In this document: positions 1 through 5,828 of the stretch, in pieces
Numbering within the stretch: the stretch's first letter is position 1
Layout: every line of letters begins with the position of its first letter
DNA from: Nitrososphaera sp.
Lineage (GTDB): Archaea > Thermoproteota > Nitrososphaeria > Nitrososphaerales > Nitrososphaeraceae
Reading direction: 5' to 3'
NCBI GenBank assembly: GCA_025929855.1
Contig: JAICPK010000057.1
Span: 1-6,670, forward strand
Length of the DNA: 6,670 nt
Made by a program: the position numbers and the translations under genes
Notes under the pieces: model-generated
Told to the model about the DNA's origin: nothing
Database searches by the model: none
Seen by the model: the letters and a program-made list of their open reading frames with translations, nothing else

Positions 1-183
1 AAAGAACCGACAATTGGCCGTCAGATAAATGAGGGAGATATTTTTTACACAGATCTTAACAGCAGGCAGGCAAAGCAAATGCTTGAGAGGTTTAACCACC
101 GGCTAAACGATTCCGAAAAGGAAGTTTTGAACATGCTTGTTGCTAAGAAAAGAAAGAGCGACCCGGCATTTGGGTATCTTTAA
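1..183 (+). CDS. 3' end of an unidentified protein (partial)
   Basis: An open frame runs from the first base of the window to a TAA at 181-183 and gives 60 residues, beginning KEPTIGRQ and ending DPAFGYL; the start lies outside the window. The fragment is charged and hydrophilic, with a probable helical stretch (residues about 22-53, many Lys, Glu and Arg) and no Cys, no membrane segment and no motif I can name. Its codon use looks like that of the neighbouring genes, which is why I take it as real coding sequence rather than chance. It ends 9 bases before the stop codon of the thioredoxin gene on the other strand, so the two genes converge almost end to end. I do not recognise the family. 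Confidence 0.7.
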   Translation, partial: KEPTIGRQINEGDIFYTDLNSRQAKQMLERFNHRLNDSEKEVLNMLVAKKRKSDPAFGYL

Positions 184-192
184 GAACCCGTA

Positions 193-552
193 TCACTGGT
201 ACTTTTGAAGCAAACCTTCCAGACCCTTTTCTCCCACTGCACCGACTGCCCTATCCACTGTCTTGCCGTTCATAAACATGATAAATGTTGGAATGGCATA
301 GACATCATAGCGCATTGCAATCCCTTGGTTGTCGTCCACGTTCAATCTTCCAAATGCCACCTTGTCGCCATATTTCTTGGCCAGCTTGTCAAATATAGGA
401 AGCATGAACTGGCAAGGACCGCACCATGTTGCCCAAAAATCCACTAATACCGGCTTGCTGCCTCCCACAATCTCATCAAAATTTCTCTCGCTCAATTCTA
501 CCAAGCTGCTACTAGCAGCGTGCATGCTTGCCGTTTTCCTTTCTTCACTCAT
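193..552 (-). CDS. trxA: thioredoxin
   Basis: A 119-residue thioredoxin, a cytosolic dithiol-disulfide oxidoreductase that reduces protein disulfides. The thioredoxin fold covers about residues 17-118. The active site is W43-C44-G45-P46-C47 within the classical FWATWCGPC context, and the cis-proline is P88 in the AIPTF motif. D38 matches the buried Asp of the family, and the GxxxKxxL-like segment near the C-terminus is also typical. The first 16 residues (rich in Ser, Ala, Lys) are a polar extension with no signal peptide or membrane segment, so a cytosolic place is expected. The ATG at 552 is preferred because a TATA-like box lies about 33 bases upstream; an internal Met10 is a possible alternative start. 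No thioredoxin reductase is seen nearby. The family call is very safe; the physiological partner is unknown. Confidence 0.96.
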   Translation of the reverse strand: MSEERKTASMHAASSSLVELSERNFDEIVGGSKPVLVDFWATWCGPCQFMLPIFDKLAKKYGDKVAFGRLNVDDNQGIAMRYDVYAIPTFIMFMNGKTVDRAVGAVGEKGLEGLLQKYQ

Positions 553-580
553 GTTCAGACAAGATACAAGTGCATGAATT

Positions 581-589
581 ATTATTTAA
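581..589 (-). promoter_or_regulatory. TATA-like box of the thioredoxin gene
   Basis: Read on the minus strand this is TTAAATAAT, in an AT-rich stretch centred about 33 bases before the thioredoxin ATG. This fits an archaeal TBP/TFB promoter giving a short leader of a few bases. No Shine-Dalgarno-like purine run precedes the ATG. Confidence 0.5.
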
Positions 590-634
590 GATTTATTGAT
601 TGGTTGTCCCGCATTTTGAGGGATGGCGTCTTTT

Positions 635-739
635 TTATGTGTAAAAATACTGCTTCTCTAACAAAAAGGAATAAGCTCTGATAGCCTGTGTTGTACCCGT
701 TGCGAATGCAAGTGCAGGAGTGTAAGGAACGTACTGCAT
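635..739 (-). CDS. possible small protein, 34 residues
   Basis: An ATG-to-TAA frame of 34 codons lies in the gap between L11 and thioredoxin. The product starts MQYVPYTPALAFATG and ends QYFYT; it has one acidic residue (Glu28), two basic ones, no Cys and no clear membrane helix. Codons look ordinary for this genome, with many Ala, Thr and Tyr codons and no rare-looking run. An in-frame TAG lies two codons before the ATG, so the frame cannot extend upstream. A weak TATA-like CTATAAC (minus strand, about 756-762) sits some 20 bases before the ATG, slightly close for a leaderless start. I do not recognise it. It may be a genuine small gene or a chance frame; only conservation in relatives can decide. 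Confidence 0.35.
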   Translation of the reverse strand: MQYVPYTPALAFATGTTQAIRAYSFLLEKQYFYT

Positions 740-793
740 AATCTAATCGATCGTTGTTATAGAGGATTATGAATCATTGTTATCGTTTCACTC

Positions 794-1285
794 CTATTGG
801 GAATTGTTGAGGAGGGAATCATGATTGCCTGCAGTAATATCTGCATACGCTTCTTTTGCAGGTTTACCTTCAACCTTTACCCCCATACTAACGCAAGATC
901 CGAGGACTTCTTTGACAGCCCCTCTAAGATCCTTAGCATAAGAGCCATCAATCTTCATCTTGGCTATTTTGACAGCGCTTGCCATCGACAGATCGCCAGC
1001 ATAATTGGTTCCAGAGGTGCCTGAGCCCTTTGCTATCCCTGCCTCTTTTGCCACCAGAGCAGTTGTAGGCGGTATGCCAACTTCAACTGTGAACTTTTTT
1101 GTCTCAGTGTCCACCTCTACTTTGACTGGAACCTTCATGCCAGGAAAATCCTTTGTCTTTTCGTTAATGGTATTTACTACCTGCAGGACATTGACGCCCA
1201 TCGGACCCATTGCTGGACCCAGAGGTGGTCCTGCATTGGCTTCTCCGCCACTTACTAAAGCCGAGATGGATTTCTTTTCGCCCAT
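794..1285 (-). CDS. rpl11: large-subunit ribosomal protein L11 (uL11)
   Basis: Archaeal ribosomal protein uL11, 163 residues when started at the ATG at 1285 (MGEKKSIS). It binds the GTPase-associated region of 23S rRNA and forms the base of the ribosomal stalk used by translation factors. The N-terminal domain carries the hallmark Pro/Gly segment GPPLGPAMGPMGVNV (residues 19-33) and the IPPTTAL motif (71-77). The C-terminal rRNA-binding domain covers about 85-153 and ends with CVSMGVKVEGKPAKE (131-145). A frame-extending TTG at 1294 would add three residues, but archaeal L11 proteins typically begin MGEKK and the TATA-like box lies 30 bases before the ATG, so I chose the ATG. The gene stands alone: its upstream neighbour is divergent and no SecE, Spt5, L1, L10 or P1 gene is in the window. 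Confidence 0.96.
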   Translation of the reverse strand: MGEKKSISALVSGGEANAGPPLGPAMGPMGVNVLQVVNTINEKTKDFPGMKVPVKVEVDTETKKFTVEVGIPPTTALVAKEAGIAKGSGTSGTNYAGDLSMASAVKIAKMKIDGSYAKDLRGAVKEVLGSCVSMGVKVEGKPAKEAYADITAGNHDSLLNNSQ

Positions 1286-1310
1286 AATATGCAATCAGAG
1301 AATTTAGCCA

Positions 1311-1320
1311 AATTATAATT
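1311..1320 (-). promoter_or_regulatory. TATA-like box of the L11 gene
   Basis: AATTATAATT, identical on both strands, is centred about 30 bases before the L11 ATG at 1285, the spacing expected for a very short leader. It lies in the 108-bp divergent region shared with the regulator gene. Confidence 0.5.
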
Positions 1321-1362
1321 CTTGCTCTTATTATGTTGAATGCAGATGTTCAGCTTGACAGG

Positions 1363-1370
1363 TTTTTAAA
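1363..1370 (+). promoter_or_regulatory. TATA-like box of the winged-helix regulator gene
   Basis: TTTTTAAA is centred about 27 bases before the ATG at 1394, which predicts a leaderless transcript starting at or next to that ATG. This is the main reason for rejecting the in-frame GTG at 1379, which would lie upstream of the predicted transcript start. Confidence 0.55.
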
Positions 1371-1393
1371 CCCGTGGTGTGTGTAAATGCAGG

Positions 1394-2206
1394 ATGTCAG
1401 ATCAGGAGCCTAATGAAGGCGTCGGGTCTTTGTTCTTTGAGCTTGCGGGTGATCTCCGTCTCTTGATGCTGACAAAGCTCAACCAAAAAAATCAACGTCT
1501 TTCCCAGCTTGCGACAGAGCTTAATGCTACTATGCAAGAAGCCCATCGGAACATGACACGCCTGATCCAGGCAGGGCTAGTAGCCAAAGGCAGAGAAGGT
1601 GAGCTTATGTTAACTGTTTATGGCAGAACGGTAGTAATGTTGATACCAAGTTATGATTTTCTGTATCGCAATAAGGAATTTTTCCTTGACCACAGTCTTG
1701 GCGACCTGCCGACCAAGTTTATCCAGCGGATGGGGACATTTCAGAGCTGTGAGATAGTGCACGGCGTCATGGCAATCCTTCAGCGCTGGAAGAACCTTTA
1801 CAGTGAATCTGAGCAATACATTAAAGAGATAATGGCACAGGTGCCACTCGATCTTATTGAAACAGTAAGCGGTAGAGTAGAGAGAGGTGTAAAATTCTCC
1901 TATATCTTTGCCGCCAATGCAGTTGTCCCAAAAGGGCGAACACAGATTCTCCAAAAGGTTGGCTGGCGCAATTTCATCAGCACGGGCTTGGTTGAACGCA
2001 GGATGCTGCCTGAAGTAAAGGTGATGACGATTTTTAATGAAAAACATGGATGCGTGCTCTTTCCTAACATGAAGGGCGAACCGGATCTAAATATCATGTT
2101 TTATGCTGAGGACAAGGAATTTCTTGAATGGTGCTCCGACCTGTTTGCATATCAGTGGGAAAAGGCAGGACCGTTTGACGAAAGCAAGCTGAAGAATGAA
2201 GTATAG
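1394..2206 (+). CDS. winged-helix transcriptional regulator, FilR1/DUF1724-like
   Basis: A 270-residue predicted DNA-binding regulator. Residues about 18-82 form an ArsR-like winged helix; the likely recognition helix is around 46-61 (Met-Gln-Glu-Ala-His-Arg-Asn-Met-Thr-Arg) followed by a wing with GREGELMLT and a TVYGRTV helix. Residues about 86-256 form a second domain that looks like the middle/sensor domain of the archaeal FilR1/MsvR (DUF1724) regulators: a helical start (HSLGDLPTKFIQRM), a central part with LIETVSGRVERGVKF, and a final strand-helix part ending in FLEWCSDLFAYQWEKA, a typical closing signature. That domain assignment is from memory of the family and the ligand is unknown. 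No membrane segment is present. It is transcribed away from L11; whether it acts on the shared intergenic region is not shown. The next gene starts 40 bases downstream with its own TATA-like box. Confidence 0.8.
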   Translation: MSDQEPNEGVGSLFFELAGDLRLLMLTKLNQKNQRLSQLATELNATMQEAHRNMTRLIQAGLVAKGREGELMLTVYGRTVVMLIPSYDFLYRNKEFFLDHSLGDLPTKFIQRMGTFQSCEIVHGVMAILQRWKNLYSESEQYIKEIMAQVPLDLIETVSGRVERGVKFSYIFAANAVVPKGRTQILQKVGWRNFISTGLVERRMLPEVKVMTIFNEKHGCVLFPNMKGEPDLNIMFYAEDKEFLEWCSDLFAYQWEKAGPFDESKLKNEV

Positions 2207-2212
2207 ATCACG

Positions 2213-2220
2213 TTTTTATA
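2213..2220 (+). promoter_or_regulatory. TATA-like box of the Lrp/AsnC-type gene
   Basis: TTTTTATA lies directly after the stop codon of the regulator gene and is centred about 30 bases before the ATG at 2247. It supports an independent promoter for the small sensor gene and places its start at 2247 rather than at the ATG at 2196, which lies upstream of the box. Confidence 0.55.
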
Positions 2221-2246
2221 CATCAGTCGTCATCAAGCATGCATAT

Positions 2247-2477
2247 ATGCCAAAAGCTTTTGTTCTTATGAATGCTGAACTTGGCAGTGAGGATTCTCTT
2301 GTTAGCGAATTGAAAAAACTTGAAAGTGTCAAGGAGGTCTACCAAGTTTACGGTGTTTATGACATCGTGGCACAGGTTGAAGCTGACACGATGGATAAGG
2401 TAAAGGAAACGATCACTTGGAAGCTTCGAAAGCTTAATGGCGTCAAATCGACATTAACTATGATAGTCATGGAATAA
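2247..2477 (+). CDS. stand-alone Lrp/AsnC ligand-binding (RAM) domain protein
   Basis: A 76-residue protein consisting only of the ligand-binding and oligomerisation domain of Lrp/AsnC regulators (RAM domain, a ferredoxin-like beta-alpha-beta-beta-alpha-beta fold). Seen in the sequence: strand 1 AFVLMNAEL (4-12), helix 1 about 15-25, the strand pair around VKEVYQVYGVYDIVAQVEA (28-46) with the family signature GVYDI at 36-40, helix 2 about 50-63, and a last strand STLTMIV (68-74). There is no helix-turn-helix, so it cannot bind DNA alone. Related single-domain proteins in archaea bind amino acids or pair with full-length Lrp proteins; neither role is shown here. The ATG at 2247 (MPKAFV) is preferred because relatives start in this way and a TATA-like box fits it; a 17-residue upstream extension from 2196 would overlap the previous gene. 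Confidence 0.88.
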   Translation: MPKAFVLMNAELGSEDSLVSELKKLESVKEVYQVYGVYDIVAQVEADTMDKVKETITWKLRKLNGVKSTLTMIVME

Positions 2478-2820
2478 TGATGCATGAATGAGAGAAAGAT
2501 ATGCCTCTCTTGACTACCTTACAGGAGAAGTATTTTTGCTTATTAATGCAAAGGACACACCAAGAAATACTGCTGCTACTATCGGTACCACCAATGCACG
2601 TATGACATCAAGCTAATATCGCCACAGTGATTCGACGTAGAGCTATTATTAATCTACAAGCCGGTGCCAATCATTATCTTGCATTAACCTTTGGCTGCCT
2701 ATCTAATTATCGAGGGATTATTGTAATTTATTTTATACATCTTCATTAAGACATTATATTAGAGCTTAGGCATCAGAGAATAGCAACTTTAATCAACCCG
2801 TATGCCGATGACGGCAGCTG
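2478..2820. other. 343-bp intergenic stretch without a confident gene
   Basis: No tRNA, repeat array or long ORF is visible. Two short frames occupy opposite strands of its first third. On the plus strand 2488-2616 could encode 42 residues (MRERYASLDYL to MTSS). On the minus strand 2514-2594 encodes a hydrophobic peptide (core VVPIVAAVFLGVSFALI) but only with a TTG or GTG start. Neither is convincing. The right half is AT-rich and holds TATA-like elements near 2729-2738 and 2752-2760 that probably serve the zinc-finger gene or an unannotated RNA. Confidence 0.5.
2729..2738 (+). promoter_or_regulatory. candidate TATA box upstream of the zinc-finger gene
   Basis: The sequence around ATTTTATAC resembles an archaeal TATA box. 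It would start transcription near 2760 and leave a leader of about 60 bases before the ATG at 2821. Weaker candidates are ATTATATTA near 2753-2761 and CTTTAATC at 2787-2794; the last one has the leaderless-type spacing of about 30 bases. I cannot decide among them. Confidence 0.3.
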
Positions 2821-2994
2821 ATGGATCTCTTTAGCAAAATAAGAGGCGGGAGCGAGCAAAAGCTATGGAAGTGCGAGCACTGCAATATGACCTTTGATGA
2901 TAAGGAAAGAATGAAGCGCCATAAAAGAAAGGCCCATGGAGAAAAGAGCGGAGGCGATGATATGCCCAATATGAACCCCTTTGGCTTTTCATAG
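2821..2994 (+). CDS. small C2H2 zinc-finger protein
   Basis: A complete 57-residue frame from ATG (MDLFSKIRGG) to TAG. It carries one classical C2H2 zinc finger: C18-x2-C21-x12-H34-x4-H39, with the hydrophobic F25 and M31 at the usual core positions and a strongly basic helix (RMKRHKRKAHG, 30-40). The N-terminal 15 residues are short and partly hydrophobic, and the tail (41-57) is Gly/Asp/Met/Pro-rich. The spacing fits the classical zinc-finger consensus, so it probably binds zinc and may contact nucleic acid or protein; the target is unknown. An in-frame TGA four codons before the ATG fixes the 5' limit. It ends 53 bases before the rhomboid gene, which has its own TATA-like box. It is short enough to be missed by automatic gene calling. 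Confidence 0.85.
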   Translation: MDLFSKIRGGSEQKLWKCEHCNMTFDDKERMKRHKRKAHGEKSGGDDMPNMNPFGFS

Positions 2995-3010
2995 TACAAA
3001 GGCTTATTTC

Positions 3011-3020
3011 TTGTAAATAC
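3011..3020 (+). promoter_or_regulatory. TATA-like box of the rhomboid gene
   Basis: TTGTAAATAC is centred about 32 bases before the ATG at 3048, in the 53-base gap after the zinc-finger gene. This predicts a leader of only a few bases. The bases just before the ATG (TAATAAT) contain no Shine-Dalgarno-like motif. Confidence 0.45.
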
Positions 3021-3047
3021 ATTCCACAAGTAGACTCTGGTAATAAT

Positions 3048-4082
3048 ATGTTTCCAATACACGACGACACAGAACGTATGCACGGAAGACCATATGTGAA
3101 TTATGGTTTGATCGCCATAAACATAATCGTCTTCATCTGGGAGGCATCGGCCACAAGCTTCTTCTCAGATCCCCGTGCAACGGAGGATGTATTTATGACC
3201 TATGGTGCGGTTCCAAGCAGGATAGTCAATGACTTTCCTGGCAGCGCGCCTACGATAATTACATCTATGTTCATGCATGGAGGAATCGCCCATATCATCG
3301 GCAATATGGTATTTCTTTTTGTATTTGGTGACAACATTGAGGACAGGTATGGTAGGATAAAGTATATCCTCATATACCTTGGATGGGGAGCAGCGGCAGC
3401 CCTTGCCCACAGCTTTTACGCTGTTTCAACTGGGCAGGGAGAGATACCTGCAGTCGGTGCATCAGGTGCAATTTCCGGCGTTCTTGGTGCGTATCTTGTA
3501 ATGTATCCAAGAGCCAACATCGTTACCATACTAGCAGTATTCTTCATCTACACAGTTCGTATACCCGTGCTGATCTACATACCCTTCTGGTTCATACTGC
3601 AGTTGATCTTTGCCATCATCGGTCAACTGGGACCGGCAGGTGAATCTTTAGGCGTTGCATATCTTGCCCACATCGGCGGCTTTGTTGCGGGTGCTCTTAC
3701 TGGCCTTGCATGGAAGGCACTACCAAACTCAATAAAATACAAACAAGCTGCAAAGGAAGTTCAAGCCAAGCCGACGACGTTCCGAAATCCAATGGCAAGA
3801 AATGTCCGGCCCCGAATCGAGGATGTTATGCCTGCAACGCCGGAAGTGATAGAGGGACCAGACTACTACGAGGTGATCGCCGAGATCCGGGGAGTATCAG
3901 ATGCTTCCGACATCACTGCAAGATACGAAGCTGAAACGCGGCAAGTAAGGATCGTTGCCCGGGGCACAAAAAGGTATGAACTCTTAGCGAAGTTGCCAGA
4001 TACCGCGGTTAACCCTGTAGTAAAGCACATTCAATACGTTAATGGAATAGCTCGCATCAGGCTTGCAAAAAATAGCATATAA
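3048..4082 (+). CDS. rhomboid intramembrane serine protease with C-terminal alpha-crystallin-like domain
   Basis: A 344-residue membrane protease. Residues 1-17 are a polar cytosolic-type start (FPIHDDTER), typical of this rhomboid subgroup. Membrane segments are near 18-34, 68-94, 104-124, 134-153, 157-175, 178-195 and 200-222. Catalytic features: H77, H82 and N86 in MHGGIAHIIGN, the nucleophile S139 in GASG (137-140), and the base H208 in AHIGGFVAG. All key residues are present, so an active enzyme cleaving membrane-spanning substrates is expected. A basic linker (about 225-268) leads to a soluble domain (about 271-341) that reads like a small-heat-shock-protein/alpha-crystallin domain: YYEVIAEIRGVSDASDI at its start and YVNGIARIRLAK at its end, where Hsp20 proteins have a PGV..DI and an NGVL.I.LPK pattern. 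The domain has replacements (Arg for Pro, GIA for GVL) and no terminal IXI motif. That domain call is by eye; the rhomboid call is secure. Confidence 0.92.
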   Translation: MFPIHDDTERMHGRPYVNYGLIAINIIVFIWEASATSFFSDPRATEDVFMTYGAVPSRIVNDFPGSAPTIITSMFMHGGIAHIIGNMVFLFVFGDNIEDRYGRIKYILIYLGWGAAAALAHSFYAVSTGQGEIPAVGASGAISGVLGAYLVMYPRANIVTILAVFFIYTVRIPVLIYIPFWFILQLIFAIIGQLGPAGESLGVAYLAHIGGFVAGALTGLAWKALPNSIKYKQAAKEVQAKPTTFRNPMARNVRPRIEDVMPATPEVIEGPDYYEVIAEIRGVSDASDITARYEAETRQVRIVARGTKRYELLAKLPDTAVNPVVKHIQYVNGIARIRLAKNSI

Positions 4083-4094
4083 TAACCTTACAGC

Positions 4095-4142
4095 AAATTT
4101 AAAATATCCCGCGCAATCCCTTTAAATTTACAATTTTAGGAG
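4095..4142 (+). promoter_or_regulatory. thermosome promoter: two TATA-like boxes in an inverted repeat, plus purine-rich ribosome-binding site
   Basis: The 71-base gap before the thermosome gene holds AAATTTAAA at 4095-4103 and its exact reverse complement TTTAAATTT at 4121-4129, separated by 17 bases that include CCCGCGC. Either arm can act as a TATA box. The first predicts a start near 4128 and a leader of about 26 bases containing AGGAG (4138-4142), 11 bases before the ATG. The second predicts an almost leaderless transcript. This is the only gene here with a recognisable Shine-Dalgarno-like element, so the upstream box is somewhat favoured. Confidence 0.5.
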
Positions 4143-4153
4143 AAATGTGAAAA

Positions 4154-5827
4154 ATGTCCATACAACAGGGTTCAGCTGGAGGCGTCCCAGTGTTAATTCT
4201 TAAGGAAGGTACAGCGCAGACCAAAGGCCGAGATGCCCAAAAGAACAATATCACTGCTGCAAAGCTGATTGCTGAAATCGTTAGAAGCTCACTTGGTCCA
4301 AGAGGAATGGACAAGATGCTTGTCGACACTCTTGGTGACGTAACGATAACAAATGACGGTGCTACAATCCTCAAAGAGATAGATGTTCAGCATCCAGCAG
4401 CCAAGATGATGGTAGAGATTAGCAAGGCTACAGACAATGAGGTGGGAGATGGCACAACCTCTGTAGTGGTGCTTGCTGGCGCGCTCATCGAAAAGGCTGA
4501 AGAGCTAATCAACAAGGATGTCCACCCTACAGTCATTGTAGACGGTTACCGAAAGGCTGCGACGAGGGCTATTGAAATATTAAACAATATCGCACACAAG
4601 ATTGCCGGCAATGAAAAGCAAGAACTGATACGAATAGCCAAGACAGCAATGCAAACAAAGCTAGTGTCAGCAGAGTCTGAGGATCTTGCTCAGATAGTAG
4701 TTGACGCAGCCCTTGCAGTGTCTGAAAAGACTGATTCTGGTTTTAGGCTCGATATTGATGATGTCAAGGTAGAAAAGAAGGCTGGCGGCAGCCTACGCGA
4801 CACTAAATTGATTAAAGGAATCGTCTTGGACAAGGAAGTTGTGCATGGCGGCATGCCAAAGAGGATAGAAAAAGCCAAGATTGCTCTTATCAACTCTGCT
4901 CTTGAGATTGAGAAGACTGAGTTTGACGCCAAGATAAACATCAATTCGCCTGACCAGATGAAGATGTTCCTTGAAGAGGAAAACAGAATGCTCAGGTCAA
5001 TGGTCGACAAGATCATCGAGTGTGGTGCCAATGTGGTTGTGTGCCAGAAAGGAATAGACGATATTGCACAGCACTATCTTGCAAAAGCAAACATTCTGAC
5101 AGTGAGGCGTGTCAAGGAATCAGACATGACAAAGATGGCAAGGGCAACTACAGCAAGGGTTGTGAATAGCCTTGAAGACCTTACAGCTAAAGACCTTGGA
5201 AGTGCCGACTTGGTTGAAGAAAGAAAAGTTGAAACTGACAAGTGGGTCTTCGTTGAGGGAGCCAAACATCCCAAGTCTGTAACCATTCTCATAAGAGGCG
5301 GGTCCCAGAGAATTGTAGATGAGGCCGAGAGATCAGTGCACGACGCGCTAATGGTGTCAAAGGATGTCCTTGAAAAGCCAGCCATCGTTGCAGGTGGTGG
5401 AGCCCCGGAGGCCTATACTGCATCAAAGCTTAGGGAGTGGACAAACACACTATCCGGCAGGGAGCAGATCGCTGCGGAGAAATTTGCAGAAGCCTTGGAA
5501 GTGATACCCCTGTCTCTTGCAGAGAACGCTGGCATGGATCCGATTGACACACTCACAGAGCTTCGCTCAAAGCAGAGCAAGGGCAGCAAGTGGACAGGCG
5601 TTGACGTACGCAATGCCAAGGTTGGCGATATAAGCAAGTTGGACATAGTAGAGCCTCTTGTAGTGAAGGAGCAAGTAATTAAATCTGCCACAGAAGTCGC
5701 ATCGATGCTACTGAGGATCGACGATGTCATTGCCTCAAGTAAGTCAGCTGGTGGACCACCAGGACCGCCAGGCGGCGGAATGGGCGGAATGGGCGGAATG
5801 GGCGGAATGGGCGGAATGGATATGTAA
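4154..5827 (+). CDS. ths: thermosome subunit (group II chaperonin)
   Basis: A full-length 557-residue subunit of the archaeal group II chaperonin, an ATP-driven double-ring complex in the cytosol that folds proteins and closes with a built-in lid. The equatorial ATP-binding domain is split (about 1-155 and 405-525). Seen motifs are [11 protein letters not shown] (46-56), NDGATILKE (67-75), GDGTTS with D99 (98-103), D397 in the SVHDAL segment as the probable catalytic Asp, GGGAPE (414-419), ENAGMDPID (457-465) and WTGVDV (480-485). The apical domain with the lid protrusion is about 220-370 (including [13 protein letters not shown]). The C-terminus is a Gly/Met tail, GGM repeated, which points into the ring cavity. 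Start: ATG at 4154, giving [16 protein letters not shown], as in relatives. Archaea often have two or more paralogous subunits; which this is cannot be told here. Probably stress-responsive by family knowledge; its promoter is unusual. Confidence 0.98.
   Translation: MSIQQGSAGGVPVLILKEGTAQTKGRDAQKNNITAAKLIAEIVRSSLGPRGMDKMLVDTLGDVTITNDGATILKEIDVQHPAAKMMVEISKATDNEVGDGTTSVVVLAGALIEKAEELINKDVHPTVIVDGYRKAATRAIEILNNIAHKIAGNEKQELIRIAKTAMQTKLVSAESEDLAQIVVDAALAVSEKTDSGFRLDIDDVKVEKKAGGSLRDTKLIKGIVLDKEVVHGGMPKRIEKAKIALINSALEIEKTEFDAKININSPDQMKMFLEEENRMLRSMVDKIIECGANVVVCQKGIDDIAQHYLAKANILTVRRVKESDMTKMARATTARVVNSLEDLTAKDLGSADLVEERKVETDKWVFVEGAKHPKSVTILIRGGSQRIVDEAERSVHDALMVSKDVLEKPAIVAGGGAPEAYTASKLREWTNTLSGREQIAAEKFAEALEVIPLSLAENAGMDPIDTLTELRSKQSKGSKWTGVDVRNAKVGDISKLDIVEPLVVKEQVIKSATEVASMLLRIDDVIASSKSAGGPPGPPGGGMGGMGGMGGMGGMDM
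5774..5818 (+). repeat. five perfect 9-bp tandem repeats coding for the GGM tail
   Basis: The unit GGCGGAATG is repeated five times without a change and encodes Gly-Gly-Met each time, at the end of the thermosome gene. Because the codons are identical, not just the amino acids, the number of units could change by replication slippage, altering tail length in steps of three residues. Confidence 0.95.
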
Positions 5828-5828
5828 G

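Noticed and set aside
1286..1294. TTG start adding three residues to L11
   Set aside because: The ATG at 1285 gives the usual MGEKK start and fits the TATA spacing better.
1379..1393. GTG start adding five residues to the regulator
   Set aside because: It lies only about 12 bases after the TATA box, upstream of the expected transcript start; ATG at 1394 fits.
1610..2047. Minus-strand frame of 145 codons opposite the winged-helix regulator
   Set aside because: Low-complexity, Cys/His/Phe-scattered sequence with no motif, fully covered by a well-supported gene on the other strand.
2418..2436. Direct repeat AAGCTT..AAGCTT inside the Lrp/AsnC-type gene
   Set aside because: It is explained by coding of Lys-Leu-Arg-Lys-Leu; no sign of a regulatory or mobile element.
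2615..2650. T-arm-like motif (GTCGAATCAC on the minus strand) suggesting a tRNA
   Set aside because: No matching acceptor stem, D-arm or anticodon arm could be laid out around it.
2793..3083. Minus-strand frames of 96 and 79 codons opposite the zinc-finger gene
   Set aside because: They are shadows of the C2H2 gene, whose motif is exact; they have no promoter or motif.
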